Origin: Alphaproteobacteria bacterium | GTDB lineage: Bacteria; Pseudomonadota; Alphaproteobacteria; Rhizobiales; Aestuariivirgaceae | Reading direction: 5' to 3' | Assembly (NCBI GenBank): GCA_026400595.1 | Contig: JAPLOT010000315.1 | Location: 1-30,566 of the forward strand | Length of the DNA: 30,566 nt | In this document: piece after piece, positions 1 through 7,819 of the stretch | How the letters are laid out: every line of letters begins with the position of its first letter | Position numbering within the stretch: position 1 is the first letter of the stretch | Translations under genes and position numbers: made by a program | The notes under the pieces: model-generated | Database searches by the model: none | Seen by the model: the letters and a program-made list of their open reading frames with translations, nothing else | What the model was told of the DNA's origin: nothing

Positions 1-395
1 CAGCGCCGCATCTCGACATTGCCGGTCTCATCCTTGCCGTCAGGCACATCGTCGAACGGGATGTTGGGGATGGCGGCCAGAAGAGCCCTTAGCTCTTCAT
101 CCACCGACCGCTCGGACAACTGTTGGCTATCCTTAAGTTGTCGAATCTGTTCCTTGACGGCTGCGCTCTTCGACTTGAGCTCCTCAACCTTGGCAAGATC
201 CTTTGTGCGGACGGCGGTTGCTATTCCTGCGCTGAAGGTATTGCTGGACTGCTGCAGAGACTCAATCGCCACGATGTTCTGGCGACGTCGAGCGTCTATT
301 CCTAGAATCTCCAGTGACATCGGCGCCAGCCCGCGGCGGGCCAGCCCCCTGTCAAATGCCTCCGGATTGTCGCGAATGGCCTTGATGTCGTGCAT
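1..395 (-). CDS. serS: Seryl-tRNA synthetase, N-terminal part (runs off the left edge)
   Basis: Charges tRNA(Ser) with serine in the cytoplasm. Only the first 131 codons are in the window. The reading frame begins MHDIKAIRDNPEAF and continues through a charged, helical stretch (residues about 30-95) into AAIPNIPFDDVPDGKDETGN, which is the typical end of the SerRS N-terminal coiled-coil arm; the class II catalytic core lies outside. The ATG at 393-395 is preceded by AGAGGA (complement of 404-409) at good spacing. It lies 62 bp downstream of tatC on the same strand, an order (tatABC-serS) familiar from Rhizobiales, so cotranscription is likely. Identification rests on the N-terminal arm only, but that arm is characteristic. 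Confidence 0.9.
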   Translation of the reverse strand, partial: MHDIKAIRDNPEAFDRGLARRGLAPMSLEILGIDARRRQNIVAIESLQQSSNTFSAGIATAVRTKDLAKVEELKSKSAAVKEQIRQLKDSQQLSERSVDEELRALLAAIPNIPFDDVPDGKDETGNVEMRR

Positions 396-457
396 GACGT
401 GATTCCTCTGCGAAGCCCTCCTATAAGGCCTTGAGGAACCTCAGGCAAAGGCGGCGT

Positions 458-1246
458 TTAGCCCTCGGCCTCGCGCGCCGCCTCGGCCTTCTTGCGGCGG
501 CTTTCGAGGAAGCGGACGGCCTGGACCGAGACTTCGTAGAGGCCCATCAGCGGCACGGCCATGGCGATCTGCGAGATCGGATCGGGCGGGGTCACGATCG
601 CCGCCACGATGAAGACGCCGACGATGGCGAACTTGCGGCCCGACCGGAGCTGGTCATAGGTCACCACGCCGATATGGCCAAGCAGGGTCAGGATCACGGG
701 CAGCTGGAAACAGAAGCCGAAGGCCAGGATCAGCATCATGACGAAGTCGAGATAGGCCTCGATGTCGGGCATCAACTGAATGGCGTTCTGGTCCTCGCTG
801 CCGGTGCCGGCGGCCAGCGTATAGAAGAAGTGGATGGCCGTGGGCAGCAGGAAGAAATAGACCAGTCCCGCACCGAGCAGGAAGAAGATGGGCGTGGCGA
901 TCAGATAGGGGCGGAAGGCATTCTTCTCATGCGAATAGAGCCCCGGCGCCATGAAGCGATAGATCTGCGTGGCGATCAGCGGAAAGGCGATGAAGATGCC
1001 GCCGAAGAAGGCGAGCTTCAGCTTCACGAGAAAAACGCCCAGCAGCTTGATCGAGATCAGGCTGACGTCGGTGCCGGTGCCCCATTTGAATGGAAGCACG
1101 AGGTAAAAGAGAATGTCGGACGAGAAGATGAAACTGACGATGAAGGCCAGAACAAACCCGATGACGCAGAACATCAGCCGCTTGCGCAGCTCGATCAGAT
1201 GTTCGATGAGCGGCGCCTCGGACGCATCGATCTCGTTCTGGGTCAT
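458..1246 (-). CDS. tatC: Sec-independent protein translocase subunit TatC
   Basis: Polytopic inner-membrane receptor of the twin-arginine translocase, which recognises RR signal peptides of folded proteins. The 262-aa product has the family N-terminal motif LIEHLIELRKRL (about residues 13-24), six hydrophobic segments, the loop motif FMAPGLYSHEKN and the late TPPDPISQ motif. Length is normal for TatC. The ATG at 1244-1246 is 7 bp after the tatB stop, so the two are translated from one message. The C-terminus is a charged cytoplasmic tail. Nothing looks damaged. Confidence 0.97.
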   Translation of the reverse strand: MTQNEIDASEAPLIEHLIELRKRLMFCVIGFVLAFIVSFIFSSDILFYLVLPFKWGTGTDVSLISIKLLGVFLVKLKLAFFGGIFIAFPLIATQIYRFMAPGLYSHEKNAFRPYLIATPIFFLLGAGLVYFFLLPTAIHFFYTLAAGTGSEDQNAIQLMPDIEAYLDFVMMLILAFGFCFQLPVILTLLGHIGVVTYDQLRSGRKFAIVGVFIVAAIVTPPDPISQIAMAVPLMGLYEVSVQAVRFLESRRKKAEAAREAEG

Positions 1247-1253
1247 GCGCCGC

Positions 1254-1595
1254 CTATGCCGAGGGACCTGAGACGGCAGGCTTTTCCGGTTCGCCGAAGA
1301 ACTTGGCGAAATCCTCCTCGGCCTTCTTGGTATCGGTCACCGGCGGCTTCTTGCTGACCGGCTGGATGGTTCCGATATCCTTGAGACCCTGGATTTCCTT
1401 CTTCACGTCGTCGAGGCCGGCGTCCTTCATGGCGCTGTCCAGGTGGCCCTGGAACTCGCGCGCCATGCCGCGCATCTTCGCCACCGTCTGTCCCACCGCA
1501 CGCAGCACGCGCGGCAGATCCTTAGGCCCGATGACGATGATCGCCACCACGCCGATCACGAAGAGCTCGGTGTAGCCAATGCCGAAGTCGAACAT
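1254..1595 (-). CDS. tatB: Sec-independent protein translocase subunit TatB
   Basis: TatB forms the substrate-binding complex with TatC. The 113-aa product starts MFDFGIGYTELFVIGVVAII, a single N-terminal membrane helix, then the VIGPKDLP hinge and an amphipathic helix (RVLRAVGQTVAKMRGMAREF), followed by a polar, lysine- and proline-containing tail. The acidic residue early in the membrane helix (E10) is typical of TatB and separates it from TatA. It lies between tatA and tatC with short gaps (29 bp and 7 bp), which supports a single operon. Confidence 0.96.
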   Translation of the reverse strand: MFDFGIGYTELFVIGVVAIIVIGPKDLPRVLRAVGQTVAKMRGMAREFQGHLDSAMKDAGLDDVKKEIQGLKDIGTIQPVSKKPPVTDTKKAEEDFAKFFGEPEKPAVSGPSA

Positions 1596-1624
1596 GGGTG
1601 AATTGGCCCTCCGGGCCGCGAGCC

Positions 1625-1846
1625 TCAGCTCTTCGTCTTCTCGGCTTCAACCTTGGCAGCGGCCTGCTGTTCGATGGACTTGGCGTCGGCCGAAGCGGTG
1701 GCCGGCTCATCTTCGGCCATGCCCTTCTTGAAGCTCTTGATGCCCTTGGCGACGTCGCCCATCAGATCCGAAATCTTGCCCCGGCCGAATAGGAGCACGA
1801 TCACCAGAATGACCAGTGCCCAATGCCAGATGGAAAGCGAACCCAT
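1625..1846 (-). CDS. tatA: Sec-independent protein translocase subunit TatA
   Basis: TatA oligomerises to form the translocation path for folded proteins. The 73-aa product begins MGSLSIWHWALVILVIVLLF, one membrane helix, then FGRGKISDLMGDVAKGIKSF, the conserved hinge and amphipathic helix, and a charged tail. A longer reading frame extends to 1930, but the start at 1844-1846 is preferred: AAGGAG (complement of 1855-1860) lies 8 nt upstream and the family begins at this residue. First gene of the tatABC(-serS) operon. The 102 bp between it and the ABC ATPase stop (1847-1948) probably carries the tat promoter; it also holds a small perfect stem, TTGCAG/CTGCAA at 1906-1922, without a T tract. 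Confidence 0.96.
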   Translation of the reverse strand: MGSLSIWHWALVILVIVLLFGRGKISDLMGDVAKGIKSFKKGMAEDEPATASADAKSIEQQAAAKVEAEKTKS

Positions 1847-1948
1847 TGTAAAAACTCCTTTTTCGCGATGAGAGATGCTTGACCTCTCGACATGGCCGGG
1901 CACTATTGCAGAAAGCCTGCAACGCCGCAACCAAAGCCGAGACGACTA

Positions 1949-3079
1949 TCAAGTAATGTCGGTACCGTTCGATTCAAAGACCAGAACATGGCCGGAATCA
2001 ACTTCGAAGCATGCGGTAAGACCGCGCGCCGGCGCATCCTGCGCGGCGATGCGGGCGGCGACCGGCTCCTCGATTCCCTTGAACAGGATGGCACAGCGGA
2101 CATCATCGCCCTGGAACCGGGTTTCCAGCACGTAACCTTCGATCCCGGTTTCGGCCTTTGCCACTCTTATGCCCTGGGGGCGCACCATCACCAACGCCTG
2201 TGCGCCGGCGTAACCCGCCGGAACGGCGAAGCTGCCCAGCGGGGTTTCCGCCCGGCCGTTCCGCACCCGTGCGGTGAATTCGTTGACGTCGGAAAAGAAG
2301 CGGGCGGCGGCCGCGTCGGCGGGCCGGTGGTAGAGTTCTTCCGGCGTGCCCGACTGGATCAGGCGGCCCTGGCGCATCAGGAAGATCTTGTCGGCAAGGC
2401 CCATGGCCTCCACCGGATCATGGGTCACCATCAGGCTCGAGGCGCGCGTTTCGCGCAACAGGGCGAGCGTTTCGCTGCGCACGGAGTCGCGCAAGCGCTG
2501 GTCGAGCCCCGAAAACGGCTCGTCCATCAGCATGACCTGCGGCCGCGGCACCACGGCACGCGCCAGTGCCACGCGCTGCTGTTCGCCCCCCGAGAGGTGA
2601 TGCGGATAGGACTCGGCATAGGCCGCGAGCCCGACGCGCTCAAGCGCATGGAGGGCGACGCGGTTGGCCTCCTGGCGCGGCAGGCTGCGCAGCCCGAAGG
2701 CCACATTCTCGATGATCGACAGATGCGGGAACAGAGCAAAGTCCTGGAACATCAGGCCGATGTTGCGCTTCTCAGGCGGCACGAAGCGGTTGGGACCCGC
2801 CATCTCGGTCCCGTCGAACAGCACACGGCCGCGGCTGGGCCGCTCGATCCCGGCAGCGATGCGCAGCAAGGTGGTCTTGCCGCAGCCCGAAGGTCCAAGC
2901 AGGCAGGCGATTTCGCCCGGCTTGAGCTCGAAGCTCACGTCGCTGACCGCCGCGATGCCGCCAAAGCTCTTGCCGACGGCTTCAAACGTCAGAAGTCCGG
3001 CAAAGGTCGCTCCTGCCGTTCCGCGGCGCCCCCACCGGTCCGACGCCTGCACCGGTTTCTGTTCAGCCTCGATGCCCAT
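1949..3079 (-). CDS. ABC transporter ATP-binding protein, Fe3+/polyamine-type (FbpC/PotA-like), no partner genes nearby
   Basis: ATPase subunit of an importer, with all nucleotide-binding motifs visible in the 376-aa product: Walker A GPSGCGKTT (62-70), Q-loop Q112 in MFQDFALFPHLS, signature LSGGEQQRVALARA (from 162), Walker B VMLMDEP (182-188) and switch H220. Residues about 270-370 form a C-terminal TOBE-like regulatory region. This arrangement is typical of Fe3+, spermidine or thiamine importers; the FQDFALFPHL stretch favours the ferric type, but substrate cannot be fixed from the ATPase. About 30 residues precede the domain, so the true start could be slightly downstream. No permease or binding-protein gene adjoins it; it sits between pleD and tatA on the same strand. 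Confidence 0.88.
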   Translation of the reverse strand: MGIEAEQKPVQASDRWGRRGTAGATFAGLLTFEAVGKSFGGIAAVSDVSFELKPGEIACLLGPSGCGKTTLLRIAAGIERPSRGRVLFDGTEMAGPNRFVPPEKRNIGLMFQDFALFPHLSIIENVAFGLRSLPRQEANRVALHALERVGLAAYAESYPHHLSGGEQQRVALARAVVPRPQVMLMDEPFSGLDQRLRDSVRSETLALLRETRASSLMVTHDPVEAMGLADKIFLMRQGRLIQSGTPEELYHRPADAAAARFFSDVNEFTARVRNGRAETPLGSFAVPAGYAGAQALVMVRPQGIRVAKAETGIEGYVLETRFQGDDVRCAILFKGIEEPVAARIAAQDAPARGLTACFEVDSGHVLVFESNGTDIT

Positions 3080-3133
3080 GCGGCAGCCACCTACACCATT
3101 ACGGGCCGTGATGGAAAGGACTGATGGCGGCGA

Positions 3134-4504
3134 TCAGGCCGCCGCGAGGATCACGCAGTTGCGGCCCTCGCGCTTCGCGCGATAGAGGGCCTGATCGGCT
3201 TGCTTGAGAATGGTATCGACATTCTCGTGGATGCCGTTCAGCGCCGCGACGCCGGCCGAGATGGTGATGTTGAGGGCAAAGCCCGGCGCTGCCGTGAAGG
3301 GCCGGTTGGCAACCGCCTGACGGAGCCGTTCGGCCACACGCTGCGCGATGCCGATCTCGGTGCCGGGAAGCACCACGACAAACTCCTCGCCTCCAGTCCG
3401 GCAGGCCAGATCGACCCCGCGAATGGCACCGCGGATGCGCCCGGCCAATTCCTGAAGGACGCGATCGCCAGCCTGGTGGCCATGGGTATCGTTGACCGCC
3501 TTGAAGTAGTCCACGTCCAGCGTGATGACCGACAAGGGCTTGCCGCGGTTGATGGCATGACCGACGAGCTGGGCGAGGTGGGTCTCCAGATAGCGGCGGT
3601 TGAAGAGGCCCGTCAGCGAATCGGTGACCGCCATCTCCATCGAGGCCTGCACGCTCTTGCGCAGCTGCTCGGTGTAGCGGAAGCGGCGGATCTGGGTATT
3701 GACGCGCGCCTGCAGCTCCTGATGGTCGACGGGCCGGATCAGATAGTCGTTGACGCCCATGTCGAGGGCACGCAAGAGGCGCTGATGATCGTCAGGGTCG
3801 ACGATCAGCAGGATCGGCGTCTGGCGGGTCGTCTCGAGCGACTTCAGCTGGGAGCAGACGCGCAGCGCATCGACGCCTTCCATGTCGAGACTGATCACCA
3901 CCAGTTCGAAGGTCATATCATTCTGGGCGCAGAGCTCGATCGCCTGCTGCCCATCGGTGACGATCGTCACATCATGACGGCCGTTGAGCGCACCGCGGAC
4001 CCGGTCGGCCGTGACCGCGCGGTTGTCGACGACCATGATATTGCCGGGCTTGGTGTCGAGCGAGGGAAGATTGGCGTTGATGAGGCCCATGGCCTCTGCC
4101 CCACCGGTGCGGGTACGCAGCTCGTCGGTCAGCATCTTGAGCCGGACAAGGCTCTTGACCCGGCAGAACAGCGAGACGTCGTTGACCGGCTTGGTGAGGA
4201 AATCGTCAGCGCCGGCCTCCAGGCCGCGCACGCGGTCTTCCGGCTGATCGAGCGCGGTCACCATGACGACGGGAATGTGCTGCGTGCTGGGATTGGACTT
4301 GATGCGCTTGCACACTTCGATGCCATCGATTCCAGGCATCATAACATCGAGCAGCACAATGTCTGGCCGGGTGCGCTGGACGGATTCGAGCGCATCGACG
4401 CCGTTCATCGCCGTCACGACTTCGAAATACTCGGCTGCCAGCTTCGCTTCCAGAAGCCGGACGTTGGCCAGTATGTCGTCGACGACGAGAACGCGAGCGG
4501 TCAT
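3134..4504 (-). CDS. pleD: Response regulator / diguanylate cyclase PleD
   Basis: Makes cyclic di-GMP when phosphorylated and controls polar differentiation in Alphaproteobacteria. The 456-aa product matches PleD in length and order: receiver 1 (about 1-120; phospho-acceptor D53, K105), receiver 2 (about 153-275), and a GGDEF cyclase domain (about 290-455). The catalytic signature is GGEEF at 371-375. RGVD at 362-365 fits the RxxD inhibitory site five residues before it, so product feedback is expected. Receiver 2 has Ser205 where the phosphorylated Asp would be, consistent with the adaptor/dimerisation role of this domain in Caulobacter PleD. Its start overlaps the divK stop by 4 bases, so the two are translationally coupled. 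Confidence 0.97.
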   Translation of the reverse strand: MTARVLVVDDILANVRLLEAKLAAEYFEVVTAMNGVDALESVQRTRPDIVLLDVMMPGIDGIEVCKRIKSNPSTQHIPVVMVTALDQPEDRVRGLEAGADDFLTKPVNDVSLFCRVKSLVRLKMLTDELRTRTGGAEAMGLINANLPSLDTKPGNIMVVDNRAVTADRVRGALNGRHDVTIVTDGQQAIELCAQNDMTFELVVISLDMEGVDALRVCSQLKSLETTRQTPILLIVDPDDHQRLLRALDMGVNDYLIRPVDHQELQARVNTQIRRFRYTEQLRKSVQASMEMAVTDSLTGLFNRRYLETHLAQLVGHAINRGKPLSVITLDVDYFKAVNDTHGHQAGDRVLQELAGRIRGAIRGVDLACRTGGEEFVVVLPGTEIGIAQRVAERLRQAVANRPFTAAPGFALNITISAGVAALNGIHENVDTILKQADQALYRAKREGRNCVILAAA

Positions 4505-4902
4505 GGGGCCTTCTTCAGGAAGCTGTCGATGGTCTGGAGGAAGCCGACGACCGATATGGGCTTGGAGATATAGGCCTCGCAGCCGCCCTCGCGGATCTTC
4601 TGTTCGTCGCCCTTCATGGCAAAGGCCGTCACCGCGATGACCGGAATGTGCTTCAGCTCATCGTCTTCCTTCAGCCACTTGGTCACCTCGATGCCGGAGA
4701 CCTCGGGCAACTGGATGTCCATGAGAATGAGGTCGGGACGGTGCTTGCGCGCCAGGTCGAGTGCCGACAGGCCGTCGCGGGTCTGGATCACCTGATAGCC
4801 GTTGGCTTCCAGAAGATCGTTGAACAGCTTCATGTTGAGTTCGTTGTCCTCGACGATCAGGACCCGCTTTGGCGGTGCCGTCGCGGCTTCAGGCACTTTC
4901 AT
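4501..4902 (-). CDS. divK: Single-domain response regulator DivK
   Basis: Cytoplasmic phosphorelay receiver that, through DivJ/PleC and DivL-CckA, controls CtrA activity and the cell cycle in Alphaproteobacteria. The receiver domain is nearly the whole protein: acidic pocket VEDNE, phospho-acceptor Asp in LILMDIQLPE (residue 62 from this start) and the conserved Lys in YISKPIS (residue 114). The motifs AVTAFAMKGDEQKIREGGCE are strongly DivK-like. The open frame extends upstream to an ATG at 4957-4959, with another at 4933-4935. The start at 4900-4902 is chosen because DivK proteins begin just before the KRVLIVEDNE strand, but a 19-residue N-terminal extension cannot be excluded. It overlaps pleD by 4 bases. 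Confidence 0.95.
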   Translation of the reverse strand: MKVPEAATAPPKRVLIVEDNELNMKLFNDLLEANGYQVIQTRDGLSALDLARKHRPDLILMDIQLPEVSGIEVTKWLKEDDELKHIPVIAVTAFAMKGDEQKIREGGCEAYISKPISVVGFLQTIDSFLKKAP

Positions 4903-5026
4903 CTGTCCCACCGACGTTGAAACACTCAGATTCATTGGGCGTCTTGCCTCTGTCTGCATGCGCCGGCCACGCTTGTCCGGTACATGTCTCCCCTTGCTTT
5001 TCGGACGTCATCCTTCCATCTTTCGG

Positions 5027-5083
5027 GTAACCAACAGTTTAACCCCGGTACAACTCTGGATTAACAATGGCCGGGGTGGTTAA
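5027..5083. promoter_or_regulatory. Divergent control region of divK and DUF3572 with TTAA-type motifs (possible CtrA half-sites)
   Basis: The 136-194 bp between divK and the DUF3572 gene contains GTAACC at 5027, TTTAACC at 5038, ATTAACA at 5060 and GTTAACT at 5079, in an otherwise GC-rich stretch. TTAA(C) is the half-site of the cell-cycle regulator CtrA, which is known to control divK in Caulobacter. The spacings (8, 18 and 15 nt between TTAA cores) do not give the classical TTAA-N7-TTAA, so this is only a candidate. Confidence 0.25.
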
Positions 5084-5095
5084 CTCCCCGCCAAC

Positions 5096-5380
5096 ATGTC
5101 GATTCACAATTCGCCCAACTTGCCCAACCCCGAAGTCATTGCCCTGAAAGCCCTTGGATTTCTCGCGCAGGATGGTGAACGCTTCCAGCGTTTCCTCAAC
5201 CTGACCGGGATCGAATTGCATGCCATAAGGGGCGCTGCGGCGGATCCGGCCTTCCTCGGCGGCGTGCTCGACCACCTGATGGGCGACCAGACGCTGCTGC
5301 TGGTCTTTGCCGAGTCGGAGGATCTTGCGCCCGAGCAGGTGGCCCGGGCCCGTCGCGCGCTTCCGGGAGCCATTGCATGA
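5096..5380 (+). CDS. DUF3572 family protein
   Basis: Small (94 aa) predicted cytoplasmic protein of unknown function, common next to divK in Rhizobiales. The core PEVIALKALGFLAQDGERFQRFLNLTG, followed by a GGVLDHLMGDQTLLLVFAE stretch, is the usual DUF3572 pattern; the product is helical with no membrane segment or signal. The ATG at 5096 follows the TTAA-rich region shared with divK, and no clear Shine-Dalgarno sequence is visible. Its stop overlaps the start of the next gene (ATGA at 5377-5380), so the two are coupled. The divergent position opposite divK is conserved-looking but gives no direct function. Confidence 0.88.
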   Translation: MSIHNSPNLPNPEVIALKALGFLAQDGERFQRFLNLTGIELHAIRGAAADPAFLGGVLDHLMGDQTLLLVFAESEDLAPEQVARARRALPGAIA

Positions 5381-6033
5381 TATCCGAAACCACCCTTGCA
5401 CAGCTTGCCGGGATCGCATTGACCGGCCGTCCGCTGCTGATCTGCGACGTCGACGAGGTGGTGGTTCATTTCACCCGCGATTTCGAGGACTTCCTCGCCG
5501 AACGCGCGCTGTGGCTCGACACCTCGAGCTTCGCGCTCAATGGCAACATCCGCCACCGCGACGGCAACCGGCCGGTGGAGAATGCCCAGGTTGCCGAACT
5601 GATCGACACCTTCTTCGCCGAACGCACGCTGCACATGCAGCCCATCGACGGCGCCATCGACTCCCTCATGGAGATCGGCACCGCCGCCGACGTCGTGCTG
5701 CTCACCAACCTCCCCCACAGCGCCGGGGAGGACCGCCGGCGGAACCTGGCGATGCATGGCCTGCCCTTCCCGGTCGTGACCAATTCCGGCCCCAAGGGTC
5801 CGGCCATCCGGCAATTGGCCGAACGCGCGCGGGCACCCACCGTCTTCGTCGACGACAGCCCCGCCTTCATCGCTTCGGCCTATGAACATGCGCCCGAGGT
5901 TCATCTGGTGCATTTCCTTCACGACGAGCGCTTTGCCCGCCACATCGAACCCTTCGACTATCTCTCGCTGCGAACCGGACACTGGGACGAGGCCCGGCCG
6001 CACATCGCGGACCTGATGGGATTCAGGCGCTAG
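5377..6033 (+). CDS. HAD-superfamily hydrolase-like protein
   Basis: Predicted soluble phosphatase or phosphotransferase of 218 aa. The four HAD motifs can be placed: motif I ICDVDEVVV with nucleophile D24 and acid D26, motif II LLTN (T110), motif III Lys140 in SGPKGPA, and motif IV VFVDDSP (D159, D160). A Glu-Val pair follows the second Asp instead of the usual Gly-Thr. The substrate is unknown; the inserted helical region between motifs I and II would hold specificity. The start overlaps the DUF3572 stop by 4 bases, giving a two-gene operon. The downstream gene is convergent, with 17 bp between stops. Confidence 0.8.
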   Translation: MISETTLAQLAGIALTGRPLLICDVDEVVVHFTRDFEDFLAERALWLDTSSFALNGNIRHRDGNRPVENAQVAELIDTFFAERTLHMQPIDGAIDSLMEIGTAADVVLLTNLPHSAGEDRRRNLAMHGLPFPVVTNSGPKGPAIRQLAERARAPTVFVDDSPAFIASAYEHAPEVHLVHFLHDERFARHIEPFDYLSLRTGHWDEARPHIADLMGFRR

Positions 6034-6050
6034 GAGGATAGCCTCCAAGC

Positions 6051-6452
6051 TCAAGGACCCCATGCGCGGGCAGTGATGAAGGCATCCTGCGCCGGATCGC
6101 TGGCATAGATGCTGCCGCCAAAAGCGATGTTGTTGGTCATGTAGAGGTTGGTCGACATGAAATGCAGCCAGCTCAGAAACTCGCCGAAGTCGCCGCTTCC
6201 AGTTTTGGGGGACAGGCCTCTCTCGGGATGCGCCACGACCAGGAAGGACACGATCGCCGCTGACTCGAAGAGCGAGCGCCCATCGTCGAGGCCGAGCGCA
6301 GGAATCTGTCCGAGCGGGCTGATGGCAAGAAACTCCGGCGCACGAACCTGATCGCCCGTCATCCAGATGTTGGTGTAGGGCACCTCCAATTCCTCGAGCA
6401 GGCAATGAATGGCAAGCGAGCCCCAAGCTTTGACATTATAGAGCTTGTACAT
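6051..6452 (-). CDS. Glutathione S-transferase-like protein, C-terminally truncated
   Basis: Begins MYKLYNVKAWGSLAIHCLLE, then SPLGQIPALGLDDGRSLFESAAI, which is a GST thioredoxin-fold domain (residues 1-80) with the cis-proline and the ESAAI glutathione-binding turn. It is followed by the first helices of the all-alpha domain (GEFLSWLHFMSTNLY). The frame then stops at 133 aa (TGA, complement of 6051-6053), whereas GSTs of this kind are about 200-215 aa. Only 17 bp separate this stop from the convergent HAD gene, so the missing 70-80 codons are not present nearby. The start is supported by GAGGGG about 8 nt upstream. Likely a deletion remnant that may be non-functional; a short functional domain is possible. 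Confidence 0.75.
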   Translation of the reverse strand: MYKLYNVKAWGSLAIHCLLEELEVPYTNIWMTGDQVRAPEFLAISPLGQIPALGLDDGRSLFESAAIVSFLVVAHPERGLSPKTGSGDFGEFLSWLHFMSTNLYMTNNIAFGGSIYASDPAQDAFITARAWGP

Positions 6453-6523
6453 CAACGTTTCCCCTCTGCCGTGATGCCATCCGCAGCTACGCATTGTTCA
6501 CTATCTTCGCGCTTGAAGCTAGT

Positions 6524-7816
6524 ATGGAATTCATGGACTCACAGGCCGCCACGCCCGGATTCTGCCGCGATTGCATGACAGCCGTCAGCGCGGACGAACG
6601 GCGCTGCAGAAGCTGCGGCAGTCCAAGGCTGATCCGGCACCCCGAGCTTCATACGCTGTCCATCGCGCACATCGACTGCGATGCCTTCTATGCCGCGATC
6701 GAGAAACGCGACAATCCGGAGTTGGCCGACAAGCCGGTGATCGTCGGCGGCGGGCGCCGCGGCGTCGTCTCGACCTGCTGCTATGTCGCGCGCATTCGCG
6801 GCGTGCGATCGGCCATGCCGATGTTCAAGGCCATGTCGCTCTGTCCCGATGCCGTGGTCATCAAGCCGGACATGACGAAGTATGCCGCCGTGGGACGCGA
6901 GGTCCGCCAGCTCATGCTCGAACTCACCCCGTCCGTCGAACCATTGTCCATCGACGAGGCCTTCCTCGATCTGACCGGCACCACGAGGTTGCATGGCATG
7001 AGCCCTGCCCTGTCGCTGGCGAAGCTGATCAACACCATCTCGGAGAAGATCGGCATCACGGCCTCCGTCGGGCTGTCGGCCAACAAGTTCCTCGCCAAGA
7101 TCGCCTCCGATCTGGAGAAGCCGCGCGGCTTCTCGGTGCTGGGGCAAGGCGAGGCGCGCGCCTTTCTTGCGGCAAGACCGGTCGGTTTCATCTGGGGTGT
7201 CGGCAAGGCCACGCAGGAACAGCTGGCCAAGGGCGGCATCACGCGCATTGCCCAGCTGCAGGAGATGGACAAGACCGAACTCATGCGGCGCTACGGCAAC
7301 ATGGGCGCGCGCCTCTATCATCTCGCGCGCGGCGAGGATCTGCGCCGCGTCTCCACCGACGACCACTCCAAGAGCATCAGCGCCGAGACGACCTTCAACG
7401 AGGACATCACCGCACTGGCCGAACTCGAACCCATCCTCTGGACGCTTGCGGAAAAAGTGTCGCGCCGGGCCAAGGCGGAGGGCGTGGCCGGTCAGACCGT
7501 GGCGCTGAAACTCAAGACCCGGGACTTCAAGATCCGCACCCGCAATGCCTCGCTGGAGGAGCCGACGGCGCTGGCCACGCGCATCTACGAGACCGCAGCA
7601 CCGCTGCTGAAGCGCGAAGCCACCGGCACGGCATTCCGCCTCATCGGCGTCGGCATCAGCAATCTGTCGGCCGCGAGGGTTGAGGCCGAAGCCGAGACGC
7701 TCGATTCACACGTGGCGGCACAAGCCAGGGCCGAACTTGCGATGGACCGGCTGCGCGGCAAGTTCGGACGTCACGCCGTCGCGCGCGGCATCGTTCTGCG
7801 CGGCGGCAAGGACTGA
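6524..7816 (+). CDS. dinB: DNA polymerase IV (Y-family, DinB) with N-terminal Cys-pair extension
   Basis: Error-prone translesion polymerase acting on stalled forks. From the ATG at 6524 the product is 430 aa. Catalytic carboxylates are visible: HIDCDAFYAAIEKRDNPEL (D51, D53) and LSIDEAFLDLTG (D144, E145). The fingers-palm stretch GGGRRGVVSTCCYVARIRGV and the helix-hairpin-helix region VGFIWGVGKATQEQL are typical DinB, and a little-finger domain follows. Before the polymerase core, CRDC...CRSC (C14, C17, C28, C31) looks like a small zinc ribbon, seen in one class of alphaproteobacterial Pol IV. A TTG at 6494 and an ATG at 6533 are alternative starts. No clear GTTC-N7-GTTC SOS box was seen. 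Its stop is 3 bases before the convergent MFS gene. Confidence 0.95.
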   Translation: MEFMDSQAATPGFCRDCMTAVSADERRCRSCGSPRLIRHPELHTLSIAHIDCDAFYAAIEKRDNPELADKPVIVGGGRRGVVSTCCYVARIRGVRSAMPMFKAMSLCPDAVVIKPDMTKYAAVGREVRQLMLELTPSVEPLSIDEAFLDLTGTTRLHGMSPALSLAKLINTISEKIGITASVGLSANKFLAKIASDLEKPRGFSVLGQGEARAFLAARPVGFIWGVGKATQEQLAKGGITRIAQLQEMDKTELMRRYGNMGARLYHLARGEDLRRVSTDDHSKSISAETTFNEDITALAELEPILWTLAEKVSRRAKAEGVAGQTVALKLKTRDFKIRTRNASLEEPTALATRIYETAAPLLKREATGTAFRLIGVGISNLSAARVEAEAETLDSHVAAQARAELAMDRLRGKFGRHAVARGIVLRGGKD

Positions 7817-7819
7817 GCC

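Noticed and set aside
1906..1922. Terminator between the ABC ATPase gene and tatA
   Set aside because: The 6-bp stem TTGCAG/CTGCAA has no T tract in the direction of transcription and lies in the likely tat promoter region.
1892..3124. 410-aa open frame opposite the ABC ATPase
   Set aside because: The minus strand carries all ABC ATPase motifs; this frame shows none of its own.
5104..6426. 440-aa minus-strand open frame across DUF3572, HAD and GST genes
   Set aside because: It crosses three recognisable genes in other frames and has no motif.
6494..6523. SOS (LexA) box before dinB
   Set aside because: A GTTC occurs at 6496, but no second GTTC follows at 7-base spacing.
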